Of a DNA stretch of 64,000 bases, positions 49,664 to 60,468 are shown one piece after another. The position numbers and the translations under genes are program-made. How positions within the stretch are numbered: position 1 is the first letter of the stretch; each line of letters begins with the position of its first letter. The DNA lies in the NCBI GenBank assembly GCA_947243795.1, contig OX365938.1, positions 496,001 to 560,000 of the forward strand. The letters run 5' to 3'. The notes under the pieces were generated by a model that saw only the letters and a list, made by a program, of their open reading frames with translations, did not search any database and had not been told where the DNA came from. Origin of the DNA: Saccharomyces uvarum (Eukaryota > Ascomycota > Saccharomycetes > Saccharomycetales > Saccharomycetaceae).

Positions 49664-51169
49664 TTACAGGAGACCAAAGGGTTTAGGTTCCCAACTTTGT
49701 ATGCTTGACCAATTCTTCATTAGTGTAGCCGCCTCACCCTCGTGTTTCTGTCTTTTACTAACCGCTTCCCCATTGGACATTCTCTGCTTTAAAGATGCCA
49801 AATCACCTAGAATATTATTGGTAACAGTTTTTAAAGCGGGACTAGACTCCTTCTTTGGTGTGAGAACCCTCTTTTCCCTCGGGGTAAGATCATAAACTTT
49901 TATTTCGCCTTCATTAAACCTTGAAGATAAGCTGCCTATATACTCTTTCAATTTTGTCTCGACCTCAATCGTGCTGTCAAATTGTCTTTTGCGTTTTTTG
50001 CTCCTCCATGAATTTCCACAGACCTTCTCATCTTCTAATTTATTTAGCATGGACTGGCAAAGATACAGTATTAAATATGACGCATTTTCATCAATGACTT
50101 TCTCCCAATTGTGCCATTTATTTTTGATATTCTTATTATTAAGATTGCCAATTATGACATCCAATAGTCTTTTTTGTAAATCTTTCCAGATGTCGAATTT
50201 CTTTTTCAACACTGTAGCTGTATTACTGTCATCTTGTTGGGTTTTGTAATTCTTGGCTACCCATTCGATTAACTTCCAGTCAAAATCATTCAAATTCAGT
50301 ACCAATACTTTGAACAAAATTGGGTCATAATTGCTGAAACATTTCTCAATTACTTCCTCATGGTAAATGGACATTTTCCAAAGTTCTTGCCATTGGCGTA
50401 AGTTTTCTCTTATCAAAATTTCAGATGAACTTTCATGTGCACCTTTCCCCCTTTGGGCATCGTAATTTACCAAATCGTCTCCAGAGAAATTACTACTAGT
50501 AATTAGACTATCCTTTGCATTTTCCCACACCCATCTATGCTCTAAAAACTCGTTTTTGAGTCGTCTCCACTTATCAAGTGTTTTAGCCAAAGTATCCTTA
50601 TATCTCTGCTCTTTATTATTCCTCCCGTATCCGTAACCATTTTCGTCATCATCTAAATCCTCTCCATCATCTTCGAGTTCCTGATCATTCCAATAGTGGT
50701 CATATAGCCAGGATAAGGCTTCATTGGCAGCCCAACGGAGCATTTCTAAGCCAGGTAAATCCCTTTCATGCGTACCCCAGTGCCTCAAGTCAACGAACCA
50801 AGACGGCAGTCCAATCTTAGCAGCTAGAGTATGTAAAGGAATGGCGAACTGAGACTGCTGTGTTGGATCCAACAAACCATTGACGAACCGGATCAAAGCC
50901 ATCACGTATGACAATCGTATAGGAACAGAGTCTCGATGCGGTTCCGAACTGGTTTCTTTTTCGTCCAGCAACACAGCACATGTTATTTGAGCCGTAGAGT
51001 CTACCACATGAGGCAAATATTGTGAGCCTTTGAGTTGGTAGCTCTGCACCCTTTGCACAGCACGTTGTCTTTTATCATCCATGATATCTTTGGTCCTTGG
51101 GTAAAACCAACCTTTTAGTTCCTCTAGCTCAGCAAGGTTTCTCCATGGGACTATGCGTGGTGGTATCAT
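49664..51169 (-). CDS. LAS1: Las1, ITS2 pre-rRNA endonuclease
   Basis: A 501-residue essential HEPN nuclease that, with the kinase Grc3, cleaves the C2 site in ITS2 during 5.8S/25S maturation. I start at the ATG complementary to 51167-51169 (MIPPRIVPWR); the frame extends nine codons upstream without an ATG. The HEPN catalytic motif RHWGTHE gives Arg129, His130 and His134, the same numbers as in S. cerevisiae. An acidic, asparagine-rich linker (EDDGEDLDDDENGYGYG) and a helical C-terminal half follow, ending in the Grc3-binding tail with the aromatic NWSSIQSWEPKPFGLL. It is divergent from OAF3 across a 256-bp promoter with a Reb1 site. Confidence 0.95.
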   Translation of the reverse strand: MIPPRIVPWRNLAELEELKGWFYPRTKDIMDDKRQRAVQRVQSYQLKGSQYLPHVVDSTAQITCAVLLDEKETSSEPHRDSVPIRLSYVMALIRFVNGLLDPTQQSQFAIPLHTLAAKIGLPSWFVDLRHWGTHERDLPGLEMLRWAANEALSWLYDHYWNDQELEDDGEDLDDDENGYGYGRNNKEQRYKDTLAKTLDKWRRLKNEFLEHRWVWENAKDSLITSSNFSGDDLVNYDAQRGKGAHESSSEILIRENLRQWQELWKMSIYHEEVIEKCFSNYDPILFKVLVLNLNDFDWKLIEWVAKNYKTQQDDSNTATVLKKKFDIWKDLQKRLLDVIIGNLNNKNIKNKWHNWEKVIDENASYLILYLCQSMLNKLEDEKVCGNSWRSKKRKRQFDSTIEVETKLKEYIGSLSSRFNEGEIKVYDLTPREKRVLTPKKESSPALKTVTNNILGDLASLKQRMSNGEAVSKRQKHEGEAATLMKNWSSIQSWEPKPFGLL

Positions 51170-51294
51170 CAGTTGAGCCCTATCTAGCCTTTTCAAAGCT
51201 GGTCTTTCGTACCGTCTATGCCCTGATCAAAGCAACCTTATTCTCCAATAATTTTTCATTTACAGTTGCTATGAGATTATTGAGCTTGAACACT

Positions 51295-51301
51295 CGGGTA
51301 A
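51295..51301 (+). promoter_or_regulatory. Reb1 site in the LAS1/OAF3 divergent promoter
   Basis: CGGGTAA lies 126 bp from the LAS1 start and 125 bp from the OAF3 start, in the middle of the shared promoter (51170-51425). That is where a nucleosome-excluding factor would serve both genes. Confidence 0.65.
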
Positions 51302-51425
51302 CTTTTGTATAACAATAAAGCATCAGCTTATTATTGAAGGATCATTCAATGATACTAGTCAGTAACGACGTAAGCCGCAGTTCTGATCCATTGCCGTCGA
51401 GATTAAGGTGATAATCAATTTTTCA

Positions 51426-54017
51426 ATGGACTACGAATCGCAAATAAGAACAAAGAAGCGACATAGAATCACTTTGGTGTGCACAAATTGCAAAAAAAGG
51501 AAAAGTAAATGCGATCGAACAAAACCTTGTGGAACATGTATACGGCTTGGAGACACGGAAAGTTGTGTTTATTTGACCGAAAGCTTGGGACACCTGGAGA
51601 GTAGTACCGCTTTGGATGGAGCTGAGCAACTGAGGAACCAGACAAGCTTTGCAGAACAATCCAATCTAGGATTAGTTAAGAAAAGAAGGCTTTCGCTGTC
51701 CAGGCAAGATAAAGATTATTGGCATAGAATACAGGAGAAAACATTAACACCTGGATACTATGTGCCAATGAATGAAGAAACGCCATTGTTTATTGACTTA
51801 ATTCCTAATGGATTCTATTTAGAAACTAAGAGATCTGCTGACAATCTGTTTGCTCTATTTACGGATAGAGCAATTGAAAACCGTGATCCTTATTTGAAAG
51901 CAATGGTGACCTTTAGGAGTATTGCGGTCAGGAAAATGATGCAAAAATTAGGAAAAAATGGTAATAATGTGAAAAATGGAAGGCTACCTCGATCTTTTGA
52001 AGCTTTATCCACGTTTGATGCTGATGATGAACTTCATAATAGAAGTAATACTACTGACCAGGACAATAATTTTCGAACGCATCAAACAATACACAAGTCA
52101 TTATTTAACAAGTTTGCCCAGTACAGAGAAAATAATGCTACGAAATTTAATGAAAATTATGAAAATATATCAGCAAAAGATTACTTGCCTTCTTTAAAGA
52201 TATTGGAGGATGAAATTTTAACGTATTTTGAACGAAAAATCTATAATATGATACCCATTTTCGATATGAAGATTTTACGCCATGAAATAACAGTCTTTTA
52301 TCAAAATGTAGTGGACAAAGGGAATCCAATATCTGTAAAACAATACGATCATATGGTATTTTGCATAATTCTACTGATTATCAAGATATGCCAGCTTTCT
52401 GTAAAGTTTTGTAAACTGACGCCATATATCTATCCGGTTCTTTTCGATATCGATACATCTAAGTTTTTGGCTCTAGTAAACCACTACTTATTTGAAATGA
52501 AGATCTTAAGGAAATGTAACTTATTACAATTGCAGTGTCTCATATTACTAAGGTTTCTACATTGGTGTGCACCCGAGGACGGTGATGGTCCTGAAACCCA
52601 ATATTGCCAGATACTAATGGGGACCATAATATCTTCATGTAAAGAAATGGGCATTAATTGGTATTGCTTTTCTCAACCGGAAAAGTACTTTTTCAAAGTA
52701 AACCGACATACAAGACCTTCATATACCGTGATGAAAACTAACGATTATGTTTCAGTCTTTAGAAAAATATGGAGTTACGTTTTATTTTGGGATAGAAAAA
52801 TGTGTTTTATTACTGGTGAAGAATGCCAAGTTGGGAAATCCTTACAATGTCATTTTGAAGAAGAAGCAAATATCACAACATGGTACATTCGAATGTTACC
52901 GCTTGATACCGTAATGAAAAAAATAAACGATACGCTGAATGATGACCCAGGGAAAGTGGATTTGAATTTAATACGTCGATCTTTAAAGGATTTGAAAAGA
53001 AAGTTTCATATTTTGAAAAGTATACCCAATGATGAAAAAGAGGCAACCGGCCATCTGAACTTTGAATTGGAATGGATTATTGATTTATTCTCATTTAATT
53101 TATTACACGGAGAGATGATATCTCATGAATACGACTGTAACGTTGTGGAGTTTTACAGAAGTTTTCAAGATTTATGGGATATGACCGTTCATTTGTCTGA
53201 GAAATGCTACAATTATTTTTTCGATAGTGAGGCGTTAGAAGTGGATTCATTGGCTAAGTTTTACACTAATAGAATTGTGGAAATCGTTGCGAATAAGATC
53301 TTGGTTATGATCCCTGCATTTATTCTCAGAGCAGACCGATTCAAGGCAATACAACATAGTGAAAAAAAAAAAATGATTGAATTTCTTTATGGAATCTCCT
53401 CCGTATACTTTAACGAATTTGGCTTTGAATACTATCGCTGTTTTAAAAAAATGTTTACAGCCAAAATAAGTTACAAGATCCTGAATCGATCATGTGAAAA
53501 AGATGCATGGAGAATCATTTTGCAATTTTTACTCAATGAATTAGTACTGGAGGAGCGTAGTGATAGCTCGAAGGATCCCGCTGACATGAGACTAAAAGAT
53601 GCTTGTCCTACCATGTCGCAATTTCAGAAGATGGTACGAAAGTACAATGGGTATGGATCGGATATCCTAAGCATATGGAATAATGAGTTTCATCCCATAG
53701 GTAGATACGACGATAATATTACCACTTTCAAATTTCATCTTCGAGCGAAGAATATGCAGGGCTTCTTAAAGATGGAAAAGTACACGGACAAGTTCAATAT
53801 TTTCTCTTCCTTTTATGACCATGCCAGTTCACAATTAGCCAAACACACGGAAGCAAATACAAGCTTGAACACAACAAACGGACAACAAACTAAACCACCA
53901 CACGAGGACACGTCAGGCGCTGTCACGACAGCTATACCCGTTAATGATCTTGTTACTTCTGAGTTTGACATGATTCAAGACATTTTCGATCCGTTGGACT
54001 TCGTATCGTTTTTTTGA
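51426..54017 (+). CDS. OAF3: Oaf3, Zn2Cys6 transcription repressor of oleate response
   Basis: An 863-residue fungal zinc-cluster protein, the S. cerevisiae length, that represses oleate-responsive genes and acts opposite to Oaf1/Pip2. I start at the ATG at 51426 (MDYESQIRTKKRHRIT). The binuclear zinc cluster has six cysteines at 19, 22, 29, 35, 38 and 47 (CTNCKKRKSKC then CGTC). A basic region and a predicted linker follow, then a long fungal middle-homology-type helical region (LLRFLHWCAPEDGDGPETQY). The C-terminus is acidic and hydrophobic (DMIQDIFDPLDFVSFF), like an activation or co-factor-binding tail. Confidence 0.95.
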   Translation: MDYESQIRTKKRHRITLVCTNCKKRKSKCDRTKPCGTCIRLGDTESCVYLTESLGHLESSTALDGAEQLRNQTSFAEQSNLGLVKKRRLSLSRQDKDYWHRIQEKTLTPGYYVPMNEETPLFIDLIPNGFYLETKRSADNLFALFTDRAIENRDPYLKAMVTFRSIAVRKMMQKLGKNGNNVKNGRLPRSFEALSTFDADDELHNRSNTTDQDNNFRTHQTIHKSLFNKFAQYRENNATKFNENYENISAKDYLPSLKILEDEILTYFERKIYNMIPIFDMKILRHEITVFYQNVVDKGNPISVKQYDHMVFCIILLIIKICQLSVKFCKLTPYIYPVLFDIDTSKFLALVNHYLFEMKILRKCNLLQLQCLILLRFLHWCAPEDGDGPETQYCQILMGTIISSCKEMGINWYCFSQPEKYFFKVNRHTRPSYTVMKTNDYVSVFRKIWSYVLFWDRKMCFITGEECQVGKSLQCHFEEEANITTWYIRMLPLDTVMKKINDTLNDDPGKVDLNLIRRSLKDLKRKFHILKSIPNDEKEATGHLNFELEWIIDLFSFNLLHGEMISHEYDCNVVEFYRSFQDLWDMTVHLSEKCYNYFFDSEALEVDSLAKFYTNRIVEIVANKILVMIPAFILRADRFKAIQHSEKKKMIEFLYGISSVYFNEFGFEYYRCFKKMFTAKISYKILNRSCEKDAWRIILQFLLNELVLEERSDSSKDPADMRLKDACPTMSQFQKMVRKYNGYGSDILSIWNNEFHPIGRYDDNITTFKFHLRAKNMQGFLKMEKYTDKFNIFSSFYDHASSQLAKHTEANTSLNTTNGQQTKPPHEDTSGAVTTAIPVNDLVTSEFDMIQDIFDPLDFVSFF

Positions 54018-54158
54018 TAAAAACGGAAGGCCATAGTATTAACGTGTCTTTTGTTTTTGGTTGCTCATTCAACCTATTTTATTTGTGTTATATATGGCAT
54101 TGCTTTATTCATATATGTATATATACAGAGTAAAAGGAGAAAAGGACCATGCACCCGA

Positions 54159-54746
54159 CTACAAGAATTCCTTGGATTTCTTGGCGTAAGCATGGCAATC
54201 CCTTAACCATTGCTTGTATTCCTTTAGAGACCCGATCTTCTCACCGTAGTAGTCTGGAACAGGGTTACTGAAACTTTGAGACGAGGCATCGACCCTATTA
54301 TTGATGATGTGTTTCAAAAACTCTTTATTTTTGTTATTGAAGTGTGCCAATTGCTTCTGATGAGAAAGTTTGAACATTTGCGAACCAACTATAGGGCCCA
54401 ATAGGTAGCCCAGGGCACCGGAGGCCATTATTCCGGCAGAGATGACGGTCAATGGGTCAAACCCAAAGACCAGTTGAGTTGGGTCTATTTCCATTGTGGA
54501 GAGGTAAGCCCACGAAATATTACACCCCAAGAGCCCAGTGAATAGGGAAGAGCCCACATTTATTCTCCGTTGTTGTTTCCTCAACTTGAAGAAGTCAGAC
54601 CATGTCAAGCTAGTGGAGTTTTGAAGGGATGCAGGTTGAGAATATGATCTTAGGGGCAGTGCTGTTGCGGCGCGCAACGTGACGGCAGAAAACGGTTTCT
54701 TGGCCAAGAGTCTTTGCGACGACAATCTAATGGAGCTGATGAACAT
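54159..54746 (-). CDS. PAM17: Pam17, presequence translocase-associated motor subunit
   Basis: A 195-residue mitochondrial inner-membrane protein (S. cerevisiae 197) that organises the Pam16-Pam18 import motor at the TIM23 complex. The first about 38 residues are basic and lack acids (MFISSIRLSSQRLLAKKPFS), a cleavable presequence. Two membrane segments are visible (SSLFTGLLGCNISWAYLSTM and PLTVISAGIMASGALGYLLG) with the matrix-facing C-terminus VPDYYGEKIGSLKEYKQWLRDC, the most conserved part. The start ATG is the complement of 54744-54746. Confidence 0.95.
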   Translation of the reverse strand: MFISSIRLSSQRLLAKKPFSAVTLRAATALPLRSYSQPASLQNSTSLTWSDFFKLRKQQRRINVGSSLFTGLLGCNISWAYLSTMEIDPTQLVFGFDPLTVISAGIMASGALGYLLGPIVGSQMFKLSHQKQLAHFNNKNKEFLKHIINNRVDASSQSFSNPVPDYYGEKIGSLKEYKQWLRDCHAYAKKSKEFL

Positions 54747-54973
54747 CTCGAAATGCAGGTGGTGTTCTTTGTATATTTTGCACTCCCTTCCTCACAGGAT
54801 ATCCTTTTCCCTACAGCGTACCGTATTATAGTTTCCAGTTTTTCATGCATGTATTGTAATGTACGTATTACGTGACATAGGATTTAAATAAAGTTTGAGT
54901 ATCAATAAATAGTATTGAACAAGGTCAATAAAAGTAATAAATAAAAGGTCCGAGGGAGATCTCCACGCCCGGC

Positions 54974-56785
<1,812 letters not shown>

Positions 56786-58990
56786 ATGTCTGCTGCCGCT
56801 GCCAAGTCTGTTGCTCACGTGCCTCAGGCGTCCCGACGGTACAAGAACTCGTACACTGGGTTTGTGTACGACATCCATACGTTTTTCTACGACCTTTCCG
56901 TGTTCCTTTTCAACATCCTGTTCACGATCTTCTTCAGGGAGGTTAAGGTGCGTGGTGCGTACAACGTTCCCGAGGTAGGGGTGCCCACCATCCTCGTGTG
57001 CGCCCCTCATGCTAATCAATTCATCGACCCTGCTCTGGTGATGTCCCAGACACGGCAACTGAGGACGTCTGCGGGCGAGTCCCGGTCCAGAATGCCCTGC
57101 TTTATCACAGCTGAGTCCAGTTTCAAGAAAAGGTTCATCTCTCTTTTCGGCCATGCCATGGGCGGTATCCCCGTGCCCAGAATCCAGGATAACTTGAAAC
57201 CCGTGGACGAGAACCTGGAAATCTACGCTCCAGACTTGAAGAACCACCCGGAAATCATCAAGGGCCGCTCCAGGGACCCGCAGACCACCCCGGTCAACTT
57301 CACAAAAAGGTTTACTGCCAGGTCTCTGCTCGGGTTGCCGAGCTACTTGAGTAACGCCCAGATCAAGGAGATCCCGGACGATGAAACCATAATCTTGTCC
57401 GCCCCCTTCAAAACCTCAAAGGCAAAGGCCGTGGAGCTCTTGAACAACGGAACTACTTTCAAGTACGCCGAGAAAATAGACAATACGGAGACCTTCCAAA
57501 ACGTCTTTGACCATTTACACACTAAGGGCTGTGTGGGGATCTTCCCTGAGGGCGGTTCTCATGATCGTCCTTCCTTGTTGCCCATCAAGGCGGGCGTCGC
57601 CATCATGGCCTTGGGGGCTGTTGCCGCCGACCCCAGCATGAAAGTGGCCGTCGTGCCTTGTGGCTTGCACTACTTTCATAGAAATAAGTTCAGATCTAGA
57701 GCCGTCTTGGAGTACGGCGAACCCATCATTGTAGACTCTAAATATGGCCAGATGTACAAGGACTCCCCCCGTGAAACCGTATCCAAACTGTTGAAGAAAA
57801 TCACGAACTCCCTGTTCTCCGTCACCGAAAACGCCCCGGATTACGACACTTTGATGGTCATCCAGGCTGCAAGAAGACTGTACCAGCCGCTCAAAGTTAA
57901 GCTGCCATTGCCCGCTATTGTGGAGATCAACAGAAGACTGCTTTACGGTTATTCGAAATTCAAAGATGATCCGAGAATCATTCATCTGAAAGTACTGGTC
58001 CATGACTACAACAAGAAGTTGGATTTGGTTGGTTTGAAAGATCACCAAGTAATGCAAGTGAAAACCACCAAATGGGAAGCCTTGAGATGTTTAGTGACTC
58101 TTATCACTAGACTGATCCAACTCTCCGTTTTCGCCATACTGTCCTTACCAGGCTCCATTCTCTTCACTCCAATTTTCATCCTTTGCCATGTTTATTCTGA
58201 GAAAAAGGCCAAAGAGGGTTTGAAAAAATCACTGGTCAAGATCAAAGGTACTGACTTGCTCGCCACTTGGAAGCTTATTGTGGCGCTAGTGTTGGCCCCG
58301 ATTCTTTATGTCACCTACTCGATCTTACTGATGATTCTGGCCAAGAGGCAACACTACTTCAGCATCTGGGTCCCAAATAACCTGTTTTTACAATTCGTTT
58401 ACTTTTATGCATTATTGGTTTTCACCACTTATTCCTCTTTGAAAACAGGCGAAATTGGTATGGACCTTTTCAAATCTTTAAGACCACTTTTCGTTTCCAT
58501 TGTTTATCCAGGGAAGAAGATCGAAGAAATCCAAACTAGAAGGAAAAACCTAAGTCTTGAATTGACTGCCATTTGTAACGATTTGGGACCATTAGTTTTC
58601 CCAGATTACGACAAATTGGCCACGGAAATCTTCTCCAAGAGAGACGGTTCCGACGTCTCCTCCGACGTAGATTCGAGTACCAGCCACTTGAGTGGCCAAA
58701 CTAGAAGTCGTTCGTCCTCCGTGCATTCTATCGGCTCACAATTTTCCAATGCGCTATCAAGAGTGAATTCAAGAGGCTCGCTGACTGATATCCCCATTTT
58801 TTCTGACGCAAGGCAAGGCCAGTGGAAGAGTGAGGGGGGAACCAGTGAAGACGAAGACTTGATTGACGAAAAGATAGTTGAAAATAGGCAAATTTTAGAT
58901 CTAAACAAGGAGAATGGTCGTGACACAGATATCTCTTCCAGGATTGCCTCATTAGTGAGGCAAAAAAGAGAACACGAAAAGAAAGAATAA
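56786..58990 (+). CDS. GPT2: Gpt2/Gat1, glycerol-3-phosphate/dihydroxyacetone-phosphate acyltransferase
   Basis: A 734-residue ER and lipid-droplet enzyme catalysing the first step of phosphatidic acid and triacylglycerol synthesis; Sct1 is the paralogue. I start at the ATG at 56786 (MSAAAAKSVAHVPQASRRYK); the frame opens 28 codons earlier but without an ATG. The acyltransferase motifs are visible: HANQFID (residues 75-81) as motif I, the IPVPRIQDN block, and FPEGGSHDRPSLLPIKAG as motif III. Membrane segments lie near LFNILFTIFF, SVFAILSLPGSILFTPIFIL and KLIVALVLAPILYVTYSILL. The Ser-rich C-terminus (RSRSSSVHSIGSQFSNALSR) carries likely phosphorylation sites and ends REHEKKE. Confidence 0.96.
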   Translation: MSAAAAKSVAHVPQASRRYKNSYTGFVYDIHTFFYDLSVFLFNILFTIFFREVKVRGAYNVPEVGVPTILVCAPHANQFIDPALVMSQTRQLRTSAGESRSRMPCFITAESSFKKRFISLFGHAMGGIPVPRIQDNLKPVDENLEIYAPDLKNHPEIIKGRSRDPQTTPVNFTKRFTARSLLGLPSYLSNAQIKEIPDDETIILSAPFKTSKAKAVELLNNGTTFKYAEKIDNTETFQNVFDHLHTKGCVGIFPEGGSHDRPSLLPIKAGVAIMALGAVAADPSMKVAVVPCGLHYFHRNKFRSRAVLEYGEPIIVDSKYGQMYKDSPRETVSKLLKKITNSLFSVTENAPDYDTLMVIQAARRLYQPLKVKLPLPAIVEINRRLLYGYSKFKDDPRIIHLKVLVHDYNKKLDLVGLKDHQVMQVKTTKWEALRCLVTLITRLIQLSVFAILSLPGSILFTPIFILCHVYSEKKAKEGLKKSLVKIKGTDLLATWKLIVALVLAPILYVTYSILLMILAKRQHYFSIWVPNNLFLQFVYFYALLVFTTYSSLKTGEIGMDLFKSLRPLFVSIVYPGKKIEEIQTRRKNLSLELTAICNDLGPLVFPDYDKLATEIFSKRDGSDVSSDVDSSTSHLSGQTRSRSSSVHSIGSQFSNALSRVNSRGSLTDIPIFSDARQGQWKSEGGTSEDEDLIDEKIVENRQILDLNKENGRDTDISSRIASLVRQKREHEKKE

Positions 58991-59167
58991 CTGTAAGAGC
59001 AACCAATTATTGACAGTGTTTGTAAATAATATTATGAAATGATCACCAGAAAAGTAAAAAAAAACAAAAATCGAATAAAAACACCTTTACGTAAGAAAAA
59101 TGTATACTTAAGTAATAATAACAATAATAACAAAAAAAAACTATGCTCATGAGTGCGCCCCTCGGAT

Positions 59168-59749
59168 CTAATCTTCTCCGATTGGTATTTCATCCTTCAA
59201 TATTCTGTTCAATTTGACCTTGATCTCAGTCTGCGAGTCGCCCCTTAAGATATCCGATACAAACCAAACGTCACAATCTAACTGCACCATTTCCAACGAC
59301 CCTTTCAGAACACCGCACAAGATATTAGAATACCAGAGTGACTTCATGGCATCCATGGGCAACTCCACAAAGTCTGCCAAAGGGTTCTCGTCCAAGATCA
59401 ACGAAAACGAATCCTTATTGTGCGACCAATTCGTTATACTGGGCGTGATGTTCAGAAAAATCTTGAACGCACATTTACTTAGCACCTCACTCGTCTTTAT
59501 TAGAGTCTCGCAACGTGGCAACGCTGTCCTAGCTAAAAAATCCTCAATGAGCCTGCACCCAATGTTATACCCCATGCTATACAGATGATCGTTCACTTTG
59601 TTAAAATCCCGCTCATAGTCTTGACACAATTGCGCCACTATAGAGCCATACGTTAGCGTAAAGAGTTCAGTATTAATCTTCTCTGTCTTGTTCTTCCAGA
59701 TCTCTTCTCCCGTGGCCTTCAGGGACCTCGATTGTGTGGTAGACGCCAT
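59168..59749 (-). CDS. BET3: Bet3, core TRAPP subunit
   Basis: A 193-residue protein, the S. cerevisiae length, the most conserved TRAPP subunit. TRAPP complexes tether ER- and Golgi-derived vesicles and activate Ypt1. The Bet3-family alpha/beta fold is recognisable, with NDHLYSMGYNIGCRLIEDFL and the conserved cysteine at residue 80 (RTALPRCETL), the site that carries a buried palmitate in this family. The C-terminal GVLKGSLEMVQLDCDVWFVS is also typical. The start ATG is the complement of 59747-59749. A Reb1 site lies 130 bp upstream. Confidence 0.97.
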   Translation of the reverse strand: MASTTQSRSLKATGEEIWKNKTEKINTELFTLTYGSIVAQLCQDYERDFNKVNDHLYSMGYNIGCRLIEDFLARTALPRCETLIKTSEVLSKCAFKIFLNITPSITNWSHNKDSFSLILDENPLADFVELPMDAMKSLWYSNILCGVLKGSLEMVQLDCDVWFVSDILRGDSQTEIKVKLNRILKDEIPIGED

Positions 59750-60468
59750 ATTCGATCACGTTTTGGTTGCTGTCCTCTGCGTTCAAAAGTATGTCAATGA
59801 CTTGTTGAAGTGTTTTAGCTTTCACATCTTGAGTCTATTTCATTGCTATTATCTTTACAGTAACACTATTTCAGCAACCCGGGTAACATTGAATCGTTTC
59901 GCTTCATCTTGGCTTGCTGCGACGTCAGGCCAATATTCTTACGTACTTCTACTATCCTCAGATGAACCTGTTTCCATTCGACTGTGCGCTGCTGTGTGTT
60001 CACCTGCCATTCTGGTTCTGGCCACAGCTTACCCAACAAATATCTTCCTTATAGTACCATCCAAGCAGTAGCAGTCCCGATTTCCACTTATGGTAATTGC
60101 TTTTGTGCCCTATTTTTCGATGGTGCGTCTGTTTTGTTATCACCCCGCACGGTGATTCCTCTTTCGGAAAGCTTTTCTGCACGTGACATTACAAATTGTG
60201 GTGAAAAAAGGTTCACGTAATAAACTGTGAACGGACTCAAAATGAAATTTACTACAGCATGGGTGAATCATCGCTAGTAAAACTCACTACAAAGTGTTGA
60301 GAATGCTCAAGGCGAAAAATGATATATAAGTGTTTCAACCTCTTGCAAGTTTTTGCAGAGTTTAACGCTGAACTGGAAATTACTTGAATGTTCTGCTGTA
60401 AATAATCACATATAGATAGATAGATAAAAAAGCAAAAACCAACAAAAACAAAAACAAAAACAAAACAA
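59750..60468. promoter_or_regulatory. Divergent BET3/MET1 promoter region
   Basis: A 719-bp region. A Reb1 site CGGGTAA (59880-59886) sits on the BET3 side. On the MET1 side there is a Cbf1 E-box CACGTG (60180-60185, followed by AC) and a Met31/32-type AAACTGTG (60222-60229), both about 240-290 bp upstream of MET1. Together these are the standard sulfur-regulon elements that recruit Met4 when methionine is low. A TATATAA lies near 60322. The MET1 leader ends in a CAAAAA-repeat stretch (about 60440-60468). Confidence 0.65.
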
